A stretch of 12,981 nt of DNA from Pseudomonadota bacterium (lineage in GTDB: Bacteria > Pseudomonadota > Alphaproteobacteria > Rhizobiales > Xanthobacteraceae), in NCBI GenBank assembly GCA_023405565.1, contig JAEXXW010000671.1, forward strand, positions 1 to 12,981. Direction: 5' to 3'. Below are positions 1 to 6,142 of the stretch, one piece after another. A program made the translations under genes and the position numbers. The notes under the pieces are model-generated. The model saw only the letters and a program-made list of their open reading frames with translations, made no database searches and had not been told where the DNA came from. Position 1 is the first letter of the stretch. Each line of letters begins with the position of its first letter.

Positions 1-38
1 GGTCGCTGCCGTGCGACAAGCGCCGCGCAGCAGCGACC
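1..38. repeat. 9-base inverted repeat at window edge, left of the first oriT-like site
   Basis: GGTCGCTGC (1-9) is perfectly complementary to GCAGCGACC (30-38), with 20 bases between. A shorter alternative pairing, GTCGC (2-6) with GCGAC (13-17), lies inside the left part. There is no run of T after it, so it does not look like an intrinsic terminator. It sits about 15 bases before the conserved CGAATTGAG element of the first transfer origin and could be an accessory part of it. The window starts at the first base of the arm, so the stem may continue outside. Confidence 0.35.
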
Positions 39-53
39 CGCCCCTTGCAGCTC

Positions 54-125
54 CGAATTGAGGTTCCTAGGTTATGCTCCAGGGCCAGTGCGCACTTATG
101 GGTTTGCAGACAAACCCGCGCACTG
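54..125. other. oriT-like site 1 (MobQ/RSF1010-type nic region)
   Basis: Read on the plus strand, the site has CGAATTGAG (54-62), then the core GCGCACTTAT (90-99), then a perfect 7-base stem, GGGTTTG (100-106) and CAAACCC (111-117), around the loop CAGA. On the minus strand this reads stem-loop followed by ATAAGTGCGC. That is the order seen in RSF1010, where from memory an inverted repeat precedes TAAGTGCG/CCCT. The predicted nick is on the minus strand between the complements of 91 and 90, so the leading end would run leftward and the relaxase gene at 154 would enter last. CAGTGCGC (86-93) can also pair with GCGCACTG (118-125), making a longer interrupted hairpin that includes the nic core. 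The assignment rests on core similarity, on position 36 bases before a relaxase gene, and on the matching site at 1478-1540. No nick has been shown. Confidence 0.72.
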
Positions 126-153
126 AGTTTCGATGTGACGTTGGGGGAATGCC

Positions 154-1395
154 TTGGCAATCTTCAGCCTGCATCACACGCCGGTCGGCAAATCCACGCA
201 GGCGCAGCCTTATACGGCCGCCGCTCATGTCCGTTACATTACGCGCCGGCAGGCAATGAGCCGCTTGGAAACGGCACGCTTTCCGGGGGCTCCAGGCAAG
301 GCGATGCGATATTTGCGTGCCGAGGAAGACGCTGACCGCGCTAACGCGCGGGTGGCTGACAAGGTGATGTTGGCGCTTCCGCGAGAGCTGAGTGCAAAAG
401 AGCGCGTCGAACTGGTGCGGAATTTCGCCGAGGAAGTGACCAAGGGAAGGGCGCCGTGGCTTGCCGCGTTTCACGACAAGGGCGAGGACCGGCGCAATCC
501 ACATTGCCATCTCGTCATTCGTGACCGCGATCCGCAGACGAAGCGCCGCGTCATCGGCATGAGCGAGGCCGGCAGCACGGAGATGTTGCGCAAGCTTTGG
601 GAGCAACATGCCAATCGCGCGCTAAAAGCCGCTGGGAGCGCCGAGCGCATCGATCGGCGAACCCTTGCCGCGCAAGGTATCGAGAGGACGCCGACCATTC
701 ACGAGGGCCCTCGTGCGCAGGAAATGGACGCCCGCGGAGCCCACCCACGGTCGCGCGTAATCGACGCACGGAACGGGCGAGGTGCCAAACGTCGCGCGCG
801 CAGAATTGACTATGGCCGGATTGACCAAGGGATTTCTCGGCCGGCGTACAATCGCGCCATCCGGGACAGACAGAAAGAAGCCGAATACTGGTCAGCGATC
901 GACGCAGATAAACAGAGGCGCGACTTTGAGTCCCTTGGCTACACGGATGGCCAGCAACAGGCGCATTCAATGGCACGCGCTGATCAGCGAGACAGGGAAA
1001 GAGTCAGACCCGGTAATCCAAAACCAACCAAACAATCCCTCACTAGCGATCGCGATGAGCGGGCACCGAAGGTCGCAAAAAAGTCAGTGGTGCTGCATTC
1101 CTCCTCGCAATATCCCGAAAAGGACAATACGCCGACATTCAGCGAGCGGCTTGCCCGGAGAAGGGCAGATAATCCTTCGCCTGACGTGAAGCCCTTGAAT
1201 TCGGATGACAAGCGACGCCCGCACCAACCGTCTTTTAGTGAACGAATGGCGATGCGATCCCGCGACGAGAACATGAGGCCGCCCTCCAGTTCCTCGTTCA
1301 GCGAACGGCGATCGAACGAACCCGCAAATCGAACGAGCATCAATCCCACGGGGCCTCAACGCAATAAGGAGCCGGATCGTCGACGCAGGAGGTAG
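154..1395 (+). CDS. MobA/MobL-type (MobQ) relaxase, first copy, TTG start
   Basis: This is a predicted conjugative relaxase of 413 residues that nicks oriT and stays covalently bound to the 5' end. The N-terminal domain (about 1-190) has the family marks. Tyr28 in HVRYITRR aligns with the catalytic Tyr region of RSF1010 MobA (Tyr20 is a less likely alternative). The metal-binding histidines are His107 and the H-C-H triad His117/His119, in a NPHCHLVIRDRD context. The start is TTG at 154, because the frame is closed just upstream (TGA at 136) and GGGGGA lies 6 bases before it. MAIFSLHH also matches the usual MAIYHL-like N-terminus. The C-terminal half is charged, low in complexity and probably disordered, with three FSER motifs (329-332, 361-364, 382-385) and a final run of arginines. 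The oriT-like site lies immediately upstream. No helicase or primase domain follows. Relaxase identity is secure, but its exact partner oriT is inferred. Confidence 0.9.
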   Translation: MAIFSLHHTPVGKSTQAQPYTAAAHVRYITRRQAMSRLETARFPGAPGKAMRYLRAEEDADRANARVADKVMLALPRELSAKERVELVRNFAEEVTKGRAPWLAAFHDKGEDRRNPHCHLVIRDRDPQTKRRVIGMSEAGSTEMLRKLWEQHANRALKAAGSAERIDRRTLAAQGIERTPTIHEGPRAQEMDARGAHPRSRVIDARNGRGAKRRARRIDYGRIDQGISRPAYNRAIRDRQKEAEYWSAIDADKQRRDFESLGYTDGQQQAHSMARADQRDRERVRPGNPKPTKQSLTSDRDERAPKVAKKSVVLHSSSQYPEKDNTPTFSERLARRRADNPSPDVKPLNSDDKRRPHQPSFSERMAMRSRDENMRPPSSSSFSERRSNEPANRTSINPTGPQRNKEPDRRRRR

Positions 1396-1477
1396 CTCAG
1401 TCGGAGTACTTGCCCGATATCCTACGGCCGTCGATCACTTCAGAGTGTGGTTTGAAAGCCGATGTGAACTAGCAACA

Positions 1478-1540
1478 CGAATTGAGAGCCGGCGGGTTAG
1501 TAAAGGAGAATAGCGCACTTATACATCGCTGACGCGACAT
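1478..1540. other. oriT-like site 2 (rhizobial Ti/Sym-type nic region)
   Basis: This site repeats the plan of site 1: CGAATTGAG (1478-1486), core GCGCACTTAT (1513-1522), then immediately two 7-base arms, ACATCGC (1523-1529) and GCGACAT (1534-1540), around the 4-base loop TGAC. From memory, Ti and Sym plasmid oriTs have GCGCAATTAT followed by ACGTCGC-TGAC-GCGACGT, so this looks like a variant of that class. The arms here have two mismatches on the plus strand. On the minus strand, the expected nicked strand, those mismatches become G-T wobbles, so the stem can still form there. The predicted nick is between the complements of 1514 and 1513, with transfer leading leftward through relaxase 1. 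It lies about 80 bases before the relaxase 2 start. Confidence is high for homology of design and untested for function. Confidence 0.72.
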
Positions 1541-1547
1541 AGGTGGT

Positions 1548-1581
1548 GCGGCGGACACATGGGAATGTGTTTGACCGCCGC
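1548..1581. repeat. Strong interrupted hairpin between oriT-like site 2 and relaxase 2
   Basis: GCGGCGG (1548-1554) pairs with CCGCCGC (1575-1581), and ACACAT (1555-1560) pairs with ATGTGT (1565-1570) around the loop GGGA. The right side carries a 4-base bulge, TTGA (1571-1574). That gives 13 base pairs, seven of them G-C. No T tract follows, so it is unlikely to be an intrinsic terminator. AAGGAGG (1582-1588) follows directly but has no ATG, GTG or TTG at a normal distance. The hairpin would lie in the 5' leader of the relaxase 2 mRNA if transcription starts near the oriT. It could be a control structure or an accessory transfer-protein site; both roles are inferred. Confidence 0.5.
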
Positions 1582-1623
1582 AAGGAGGCTTCGCCAATCT
1601 TCCTACAACAGGAAGAAAATGTG

Positions 1624-2847
1624 TTGGCGTCATATCATCTCAGTGCACAGCCGGTTAAGCGCTCCGAGGGCCGTTCGGTGGTTGCGATGGCGGCTTACCG
1701 GGCGGGTGCGAAGCTGCAGGACGAGCGGCGCGGTAGTATTGCCGATTATTCTCGTAAGCGTGGTGTGGTGCATGCGGAAGTTCTCGTGCCCGAGGACGGA
1801 GCCGCATTCCTGAAAGATCGTGAGCGTCTTTGGAATTACGTTGAGAGTTTAGAGAAGCGTAAGGATGCGCAGTTGGCGCGGGAAATCAACGTGGCGTTGC
1901 CACATGAGCTCAATGCGGCGCAGCGGCTTCATCTGGTGAGAGAATTTGTGAAGGCGCAGTTCGTGGCGCGGGGGATGGTGGCCGACCTCGCTCTGCATGA
2001 GCCGGTTCCCGAGAAGGGCGACGACCCGCGCAATTTCCATGCGCATATTCTTCTGACCTTACGTCAGGCCGGAGCTGAAGGATTACGTCACGTAAAAACG
2101 CGCGAATGGAACAGTGACGAGATGTTGATAGCGTGGCGGGCGGCTTGGGCAAGTGCGCAAAATCACGCCCTGGATGCCGCAGGGCATCGTGTTCGGGTTG
2201 ATCATCGCAGCCTTGTAACCCGCAAGACCGAGGCGAAAGTCCGTGGCGATATGCCGGCGGCGCTAAAGTTGGATCGCACGCCGGAGATTCATGTCGGTCC
2301 TAAAGCACGCAAAGCTGGAGGTGCCGGCAAGGTTACAAGTCGGGACAAGGAAATCGGGCCGGTGAGGGGAGGGGGCCGCAAAAGGCGGGTTCGTCGTTAC
2401 AGCGAGTTCGACAAGGGAAGCCGAGGCGAGGCGAATATATTTCTGCTCTCTGCGAATGCTGGCAGGGCCAGGGTGCATCTTACGGCGTTGGAGCGGCGAT
2501 TGGTGCGACTACGCAAGCGGGCGCGCTATTACAATCTTCAGTACGAAGCCTATCAAGCCATGCGGAGGTTGGGTGAGCAGGTGCGGTGGAGTGTATGGAA
2601 AGATCCGTTCGCATTGGAAAATTCATTTGCAGCGGGTGAGCTGCAACGGCGCATTGAGCATGTCGAAAAGCGCAATCGGCAGGTTGATTGGCTCATCGAG
2701 TATCTGGAGATAGCGTTTCTTGTCTTGCTGGAATCGCGAGAAAGCCAGCTCCAACGGCGCAAGGTATGGAGCAATAGGCTTTCGCGCTGGAGACCCTTGG
2801 ATGTTGAGTCAGATGGGCGATCGCGCGGTCTTCGTCGTGATGATTAA
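1624..2847 (+). CDS. MobA/TraA-type (MobQ) relaxase, second copy, TTG (or GTG) start
   Basis: This is a predicted relaxase of 407 residues, close to the N-terminal relaxase domain of rhizobial TraA. The start MASYHLSAQPVKRSEGRS and Tyr25 (AAYRAG) are typical, and His125 plus the NFHAHILL triad (His139, His141) form the metal site. I place the start at TTG 1624, with AGGAAG at 1610-1615 eight bases before it; GTG 1621 is an equal alternative one codon earlier. An ORF reaching back to 1543 would translate through the hairpin and lacks family similarity. The C-terminus (about 275-407) is basic and rich in Arg, Leu and Glu, with probable helices or coiled coil. The SF1 helicase part of full-length TraA (about 1,100 residues) is absent. 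It shares the LP-x-EL and H-U-H regions with relaxase 1 but is clearly diverged. Its stop lies 6 bases from the convergent small gene at 2854. Confidence 0.88.
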   Translation: MASYHLSAQPVKRSEGRSVVAMAAYRAGAKLQDERRGSIADYSRKRGVVHAEVLVPEDGAAFLKDRERLWNYVESLEKRKDAQLAREINVALPHELNAAQRLHLVREFVKAQFVARGMVADLALHEPVPEKGDDPRNFHAHILLTLRQAGAEGLRHVKTREWNSDEMLIAWRAAWASAQNHALDAAGHRVRVDHRSLVTRKTEAKVRGDMPAALKLDRTPEIHVGPKARKAGGAGKVTSRDKEIGPVRGGGRKRRVRRYSEFDKGSRGEANIFLLSANAGRARVHLTALERRLVRLRKRARYYNLQYEAYQAMRRLGEQVRWSVWKDPFALENSFAAGELQRRIEHVEKRNRQVDWLIEYLEIAFLVLLESRESQLQRRKVWSNRLSRWRPLDVESDGRSRGLRRDD

Positions 2848-2853
2848 GCTCTT

Positions 2854-3012
2854 TCACTTCAGCCAAATCTGCCACATTCCAAAGGCGAGTGCGGCCCAGA
2901 TGATCAAACTGTAGATGAGCCCAACAAGCATCCATAACCGGTCTTTCCAGGTGGGAGGCTTCCGCTTCCTTACCGGGGGAATAAAAACGAATTCCTGTTG
3001 TCTCTCCTCCAT
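2854..3012 (-). CDS. Small single-span inner-membrane protein, 52 residues
   Basis: The protein starts MEERQQEFVFIPPVRKRKPP and has one strong hydrophobic segment at about residues 26-48 (LWMLVGLIYSLIIWAALAFG), then ends MWQIWLK. The positively charged run RKRK at 15-18 lies just before the span, which by the positive-inside rule suggests a cytoplasmic N-terminus. The first in-frame ATG (3012) comes two codons after a stop, six bases beyond the stop of the upstream 59-residue gene. GAGG lies almost against the ATG, so translation probably depends on coupling to the upstream gene. A second frame (start 3022, 109 residues) overlaps it but runs far antisense into relaxase 2 and has no recognisable features. 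I do not recognise the family. Function is unknown. Confidence 0.6.
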   Translation of the reverse strand: MEERQQEFVFIPPVRKRKPPTWKDRLWMLVGLIYSLIIWAALAFGMWQIWLK

Positions 3013-3018
3013 TCCTCA

Positions 3019-3198
3019 TCATTGCGTGCCCGCGGCCCTACGTCTACGGGCGTAGCCGGCTGAAGTTTTCTTCTCCAACTCCTCCTCAAGGAATGCATTG
3101 GCGATGAGGAGGGCGCGTATCGTTGCCCTTAAATCTCCGCCGCATGCTTCGATAGCCATTTCTACGGCTTCATCAACGGTCAGTGTTTCGTCAGACAC
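3019..3198 (-). CDS. Small acidic/helical protein, 59 residues, GTG start
   Basis: The sequence begins MSDETLTVDEAVEMAIEACG and continues with a helix-forming stretch (GDLRATIRALLIANAFLEEEL), then a basic tail (GYARRRRAAGTQ). The GTG start at 3198 has GAGGT (3209-3205) six bases upstream. It overlaps the 3' end of the preceding gene by 19 bases, so the two are probably translationally coupled. It ends with two in-frame stops (3021-3019 and 3018-3016), directly before the 52-residue membrane-protein gene. The DEAVE...CGGD-R-A-IRALL pattern reminds me of short uncharacterised proteins common in alphaproteobacteria, but I cannot name a family. Function is unknown. Confidence 0.65.
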   Translation of the reverse strand: MSDETLTVDEAVEMAIEACGGDLRATIRALLIANAFLEEELEKKTSAGYARRRRAAGTQ

Positions 3199-3455
3199 CC
3201 GGCGACCTCACCATTGAACTTGCGCCGAAAGTTTCTGGCCGCTTTGGAATCCTTGAACCCGACCCTCATGAATTCCCCGTCAGGACGATGGACGGCGGCG
3301 CTCCACACATCATGGGGCTCACAGAATTTCACGATACGGGTGAGGGTCGGTTTATCGACCTCATAGGGAAGATCGACCTGGAACGGGAATTCCTCGTCCA
3401 TCATCTCCTTCCATTTTCGGTGGGTTTCGTCGGTGAACAGATCCCGGAAATCCAT
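3180..3455 (-). CDS. Hypothetical protein, 91 residues, first gene of small-protein operon
   Basis: The protein begins MDFRDLFTDETHRKWKEMMD and ends VGFKDSKAARNFRRKFNG followed by a short tail. It looks like a small soluble alpha/beta protein with an acidic N-terminal half and a basic C-terminal helix. I chose ATG 3455 because a full AAGGAGG (3467-3461) lies five bases before it. The longer frame reaching 3605 overlaps the divergent gene's coding sequence and is not needed. It heads a leftward operon with the 59- and 52-residue genes and diverges from the 82-residue/SRAP pair across a 67-base gap. I recognise no family and no catalytic motif. Confidence 0.75.
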   Translation of the reverse strand: MDFRDLFTDETHRKWKEMMDEEFPFQVDLPYEVDKPTLTRIVKFCEPHDVWSAAVHRPDGEFMRVGFKDSKAARNFRRKFNGEVAGCLTKH

Positions 3456-3522
3456 GGGTTCCTCCTTGACGGATGTTCCTCTTTTGTTCTCATATCCGCC
3501 TCCCCAGTTCAAGGAGGATTTC
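3456..3522. promoter_or_regulatory. Divergent intergenic region, likely shared promoter region
   Basis: This 67-base gap separates two divergent operons that each begin with a strong Shine-Dalgarno sequence, so promoters for both directions must lie in it or in the flanking coding sequence. Rightward, TTGACG (3466-3471) is a good -35 box, but the best -10 about 17-18 bases on (TCATAT region, 3490-3495) is weak. Leftward, TTGAAC (3512-3507) is a possible -35 box without a convincing -10. I see no LexA-type or other recognisable operator. Confidence 0.35.
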
Positions 3523-3771
3523 ATGTCGAAATGGACCAAAAACCGCCGGGTGGAACTCTGGTCCCTCGAAATCGCCAATGCCTTCCGGTGCCAGGTCGTC
3601 GCCAAGGAACATGTCGGGGAGCCGAAGACCTATACCGCCACCCTGAACAACACTTTCCTTGGGGAATATCCGGACCCCGAAAGCGCTATGGCAAGGGTCG
3701 AAACCAACCTTATCCAGGAGATGCAGTTGGTGGAGCGGTCGTGGGGATGGTATCTCGACAGCAAGAGGTAG
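3523..3771 (+). CDS. Hypothetical protein, 82 residues, co-transcribed with SRAP gene
   Basis: The protein begins MSKWTKNRRVELWSLEIANA and ends in the Trp-rich sequence VERSWGWYLDSKR. ATG 3523 has AAGGAGG (3511-3517) five bases upstream, which decides this start over the longer frame from 3433. It ends 10 bases before the SRAP gene, in the same direction, so the two are almost certainly one operon. The pattern of short strands (FRCQVVAKE, KTYTATLNNTFLGEY) and one helix (DPESAMARVETNLIQEM) suggests a small alpha/beta fold. No cysteine cluster, helix-turn-helix or membrane segment is visible. The family is unknown to me. Linkage suggests a role with the SRAP enzyme, but this is inference. Confidence 0.78.
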   Translation: MSKWTKNRRVELWSLEIANAFRCQVVAKEHVGEPKTYTATLNNTFLGEYPDPESAMARVETNLIQEMQLVERSWGWYLDSKR

Positions 3772-3781
3772 GGACGGTGAC

Positions 3782-4471
3782 ATGTGTGGTCGGTACACAC
3801 GGATGTACACGTGGGCGGAGCTTTATGCCCTCTACATGCTCACTCTCGCCAAATCGAATTTCCAGCCGCGCTACAATATCTGCCCGACCACGAGAGTGGA
3901 TGTCATCACTTCAAAGGACGGGCAAAAGGAACTCCAGGAAATGAGATGGGGGCTCGTTCCTTCATGGTGGTCAAAGCCCCTGAAGGAATTGCGTCTCGCG
4001 ACGTTCAACGCGAGAGCGGAAACGGTTCATGAAAAGCCATTTTTTCGTCGTGCGTTCAAGTCCAAGCGCTGCATCATTCCCGCGTCGGGATATTACGAAT
4101 GGCAGACCATCGGCAAAGAGAAGCAGCCTTGGTACTTCACAGGGCAAGGTCCGGTCCTGAGCATTGCCGGCATCTGGGATGAGTGGACTGATAAGGAAAC
4201 AGGGCAGCCTTTGAAGTCCTGTTCTATGATCATCACCGAGCCCAACAAATTCGTTGCTGAGGTTCATGACCGGATGCCGGTGCTTTTGCAGCCGGCGCAG
4301 TTTGATGGCTGGTTGTCGGGAGAGTTAGGGAGAGAGAGTTTGGTCCCGGCTCCGGAAGACTTGCTCAATAAGATCCCGGTGTCGAAGCGTGTGAACAGCT
4401 CACGTACGCCGGATGAAGATGAAACGCTGATTCAGTCGGTCGACGTTCAAATTCAGCGAAGCATTATGTAA
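3782..4471 (+). CDS. yedK: SRAP-family (YedK/HMCES) abasic-site DNA-protein crosslinking protein
   Basis: The 229-residue length is typical of the SOS-response-associated peptidase (SRAP) family. Members form a thiazolidine link between Cys2 and an abasic site in single-stranded DNA, shielding it from cleavage. The key residues are visible. Cys2 sits in MCGRYT and is exposed after Met removal. Asn76 lies in FNARAE, Glu106 in SGYYEW and His162 in VHDRMPV. These match the Cys2, Asn75, Glu105 and His160 of E. coli YedK in order and spacing. The ATG at 3782 is fixed by the need for Cys2; a G-rich stretch, GTAGGGA, overlaps the stop region of the preceding gene. It follows the 82-residue gene by 10 bases, and its TAA abuts the coupling-protein stop with no gap. 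On a mobile element it may protect transferred single-stranded DNA. Confidence 0.93.
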   Translation: MCGRYTRMYTWAELYALYMLTLAKSNFQPRYNICPTTRVDVITSKDGQKELQEMRWGLVPSWWSKPLKELRLATFNARAETVHEKPFFRRAFKSKRCIIPASGYYEWQTIGKEKQPWYFTGQGPVLSIAGIWDEWTDKETGQPLKSCSMIITEPNKFVAEVHDRMPVLLQPAQFDGWLSGELGRESLVPAPEDLLNKIPVSKRVNSSRTPDEDETLIQSVDVQIQRSIM

Positions 4472-5947
4472 TCAGTGCCAGCGGTCGAATTTTCCCCACC
4501 AATGAATATGCCGCCATTGGCGATAGTTTATTTTACGGGCTAGCACGGGGAAGCGCAGGATATCGCTGCGATAAAATACCAGGGACAGATGACCCGGAAG
4601 GCGCATGACCTCGGAGGGGTCAAGCAGCCATCGGCTGGTCTCTGAAATTCCAAGCGACATGTTGTGATAAAGCAGGTCGGTGTTTGCGCGAGACGTCCCT
4701 TCATTGCGCGAGAAGGTCGCGGCTTGGCCAACCAGTTCCGACAGGAATCTGGCTGCATCAAGGTCTGCGACGTTAAAGAAAACCTTGCAGGTCGCGTTGG
4801 CCAGAAAGGAGCCCGCGCGGCGATAGAGTTCGCGCAGCTGGTTCATGTCCTGGAAGATGAGGATTGGTGTGCAATAGGCGCGCAGGTAGCCAACACCGCG
4901 TTCTAGCGGTTCAAGTGTGCCAAGGGCCGCGGCTTCGTCGAGCAGAAGCAGCACCTTATGTCGGGGACGTTTGCCGTGTTTGGCGCGGGTCATCGTGTTG
5001 ATCACGCTGCCGACCATCACACGCAGAAAGCCGGTATAGACCAGCAGCTTTTCTTCGTCGACGACGAGGAAGAGCGTGGTGTTGCCGTCGATCAGCTCGG
5101 ACAGTTGAAATGACGAGCGGCTGGCGATTTCTCCGGCGGGGCTCCCGGAGGACCAGATGCGAGTGGCTTTCTCGGTATTGGAAAGAACACTCCGGAATTC
5201 CTCGCTTCCATCCATCGCAATAAAGCTTGTGGCGAGCTCGGCCGAGGCCAAGCTGCCATTCGTCGAGATATGGCGTAGCAGTTCCTGGAATGATTGCGGT
5301 GGTAATGTCGAGAGCATACGCACGTGGGCGAGGGTGCGGCGATCTGCGTCCAGATGGACTGTATGCAATATCAAACAGGTGAGGAGGCCTTCGGCTTTGC
5401 TGTCCCAGTGAGAGCCTTGGCCTTCCGGAATCACCATCAGCTTGGCCAGGGCCTCCGCATCGTCCTTTTCGTGCCATGAGCCGATGCGGATCATGTCGAG
5501 AGGATTAAAACCGTCTGAAATGAGAGGCTGTGTGGTGTCGAGGCGGCGGACCTTGCCGAACTTGCGGCGGCGACGGGCTGTGATGGCGTGGTTCTCGCCC
5601 TTGATGTCGGTGCAGACGATGGAGCCGGGATAGGACAGAAGGTTGGGAATAACGATTCCGACACCCTTGCCGGCGCCCATCGGAGCAAACACGGTAATCA
5701 TGCCGTCCTTGTTGAAGCGCAAAAAAGAGCGGCCGCGGCGGCCGACGATCGGGCCTTTGCCGCGTCGGACGCCGGCCCAGAACATTTCCCAATCGGATGC
5801 GAAACGGGCGGTGCCTAATGTGCCGCCGGGGCTGAAGCCGCCCCAGCGGTGAAGGATTATGACGCAATGGATAGAATAACGGGTGGCCTTCCATGCGATA
5901 CGCACGACAAGCCAAAACACCCGTATGAGCAAAAGCAGCACCCTCAT
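4472..5947 (-). CDS. traG: VirD4/TraG-type conjugative coupling protein (T4CP)
   Basis: This is an inner-membrane ATPase that brings the relaxase-DNA complex to a type IV secretion channel. Of 491 residues, the first 35 or so are hydrophobic (about 3-19 and 26-33), giving one or two short spans. The TraG/VirD4 ATPase core follows, with Walker A APMGAGKG (Lys94), the CTDIKGE motif (112-118), Walker B LLLLDEAA (Asp337-Glu338) and the conserved FQDMNQL (365-371). The C-terminus ends soon after the RLPGHLSLVFYRSDILRFPVL segment. Many homologues have 600 or more residues, so this one lacks most of the periplasmic N-terminal part and the C-terminal extension. ATG 5947 is the only start after an upstream stop, but I see no clear Shine-Dalgarno sequence. 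No mating-pair formation genes are in the window. Confidence 0.92.
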   Translation of the reverse strand: MRVLLLLIRVFWLVVRIAWKATRYSIHCVIILHRWGGFSPGGTLGTARFASDWEMFWAGVRRGKGPIVGRRGRSFLRFNKDGMITVFAPMGAGKGVGIVIPNLLSYPGSIVCTDIKGENHAITARRRRKFGKVRRLDTTQPLISDGFNPLDMIRIGSWHEKDDAEALAKLMVIPEGQGSHWDSKAEGLLTCLILHTVHLDADRRTLAHVRMLSTLPPQSFQELLRHISTNGSLASAELATSFIAMDGSEEFRSVLSNTEKATRIWSSGSPAGEIASRSSFQLSELIDGNTTLFLVVDEEKLLVYTGFLRVMVGSVINTMTRAKHGKRPRHKVLLLLDEAAALGTLEPLERGVGYLRAYCTPILIFQDMNQLRELYRRAGSFLANATCKVFFNVADLDAARFLSELVGQAATFSRNEGTSRANTDLLYHNMSLGISETSRWLLDPSEVMRLPGHLSLVFYRSDILRFPVLARKINYRQWRHIHWWGKFDRWH

Positions 5948-6142
5948 GCGAGCAGGCTGGCACGAGGGAAGGGGATGCCCAAAGAGTTAGGTCAGGGTCG
6001 TTACCCCGCATCAAAGACTAAGCGTGTATAGGTCCAACGTCAGATGTATCGCCAGCTGCGACCAAAGAAAGCCTTTGCATGTGAGGCACTTACTTTACTG
6101 TTGGTCCACAATACACTTTCATATGGGGGTATTGCATGATGA

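Noticed and set aside
67..609. A 180-residue leftward open frame over the first relaxase
   Set aside because: It is antisense to the conserved relaxase catalytic region, with no domain and no start signal, and would cover the oriT-like site.
1543..1623. Upstream extension of relaxase 2 to position 1543
   Set aside because: These codons read through the strong hairpin and show no family similarity. The conserved MASYHL start is at 1624.
2693..3022. A 109-residue leftward frame overlapping the 52-residue membrane protein
   Set aside because: Two-thirds of it is antisense to or beyond the end of relaxase 2 and it shows no structure. The 52-residue frame has a clean charged N-terminus and membrane span instead.
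3460..3518. 10-base inverted repeat TCCTCCTTGA / TCAAGGAGGA as a possible operator
   Set aside because: The two arms are simply the Shine-Dalgarno sequences of the two divergent genes, so their symmetry is explained.
6109..6134. CAATAC / GTATTG inverted repeat as a terminator of the exported-protein cluster
   Set aside because: The stem is only 6 base pairs, the loop is 14 bases and no T tract follows in the direction of transcription.
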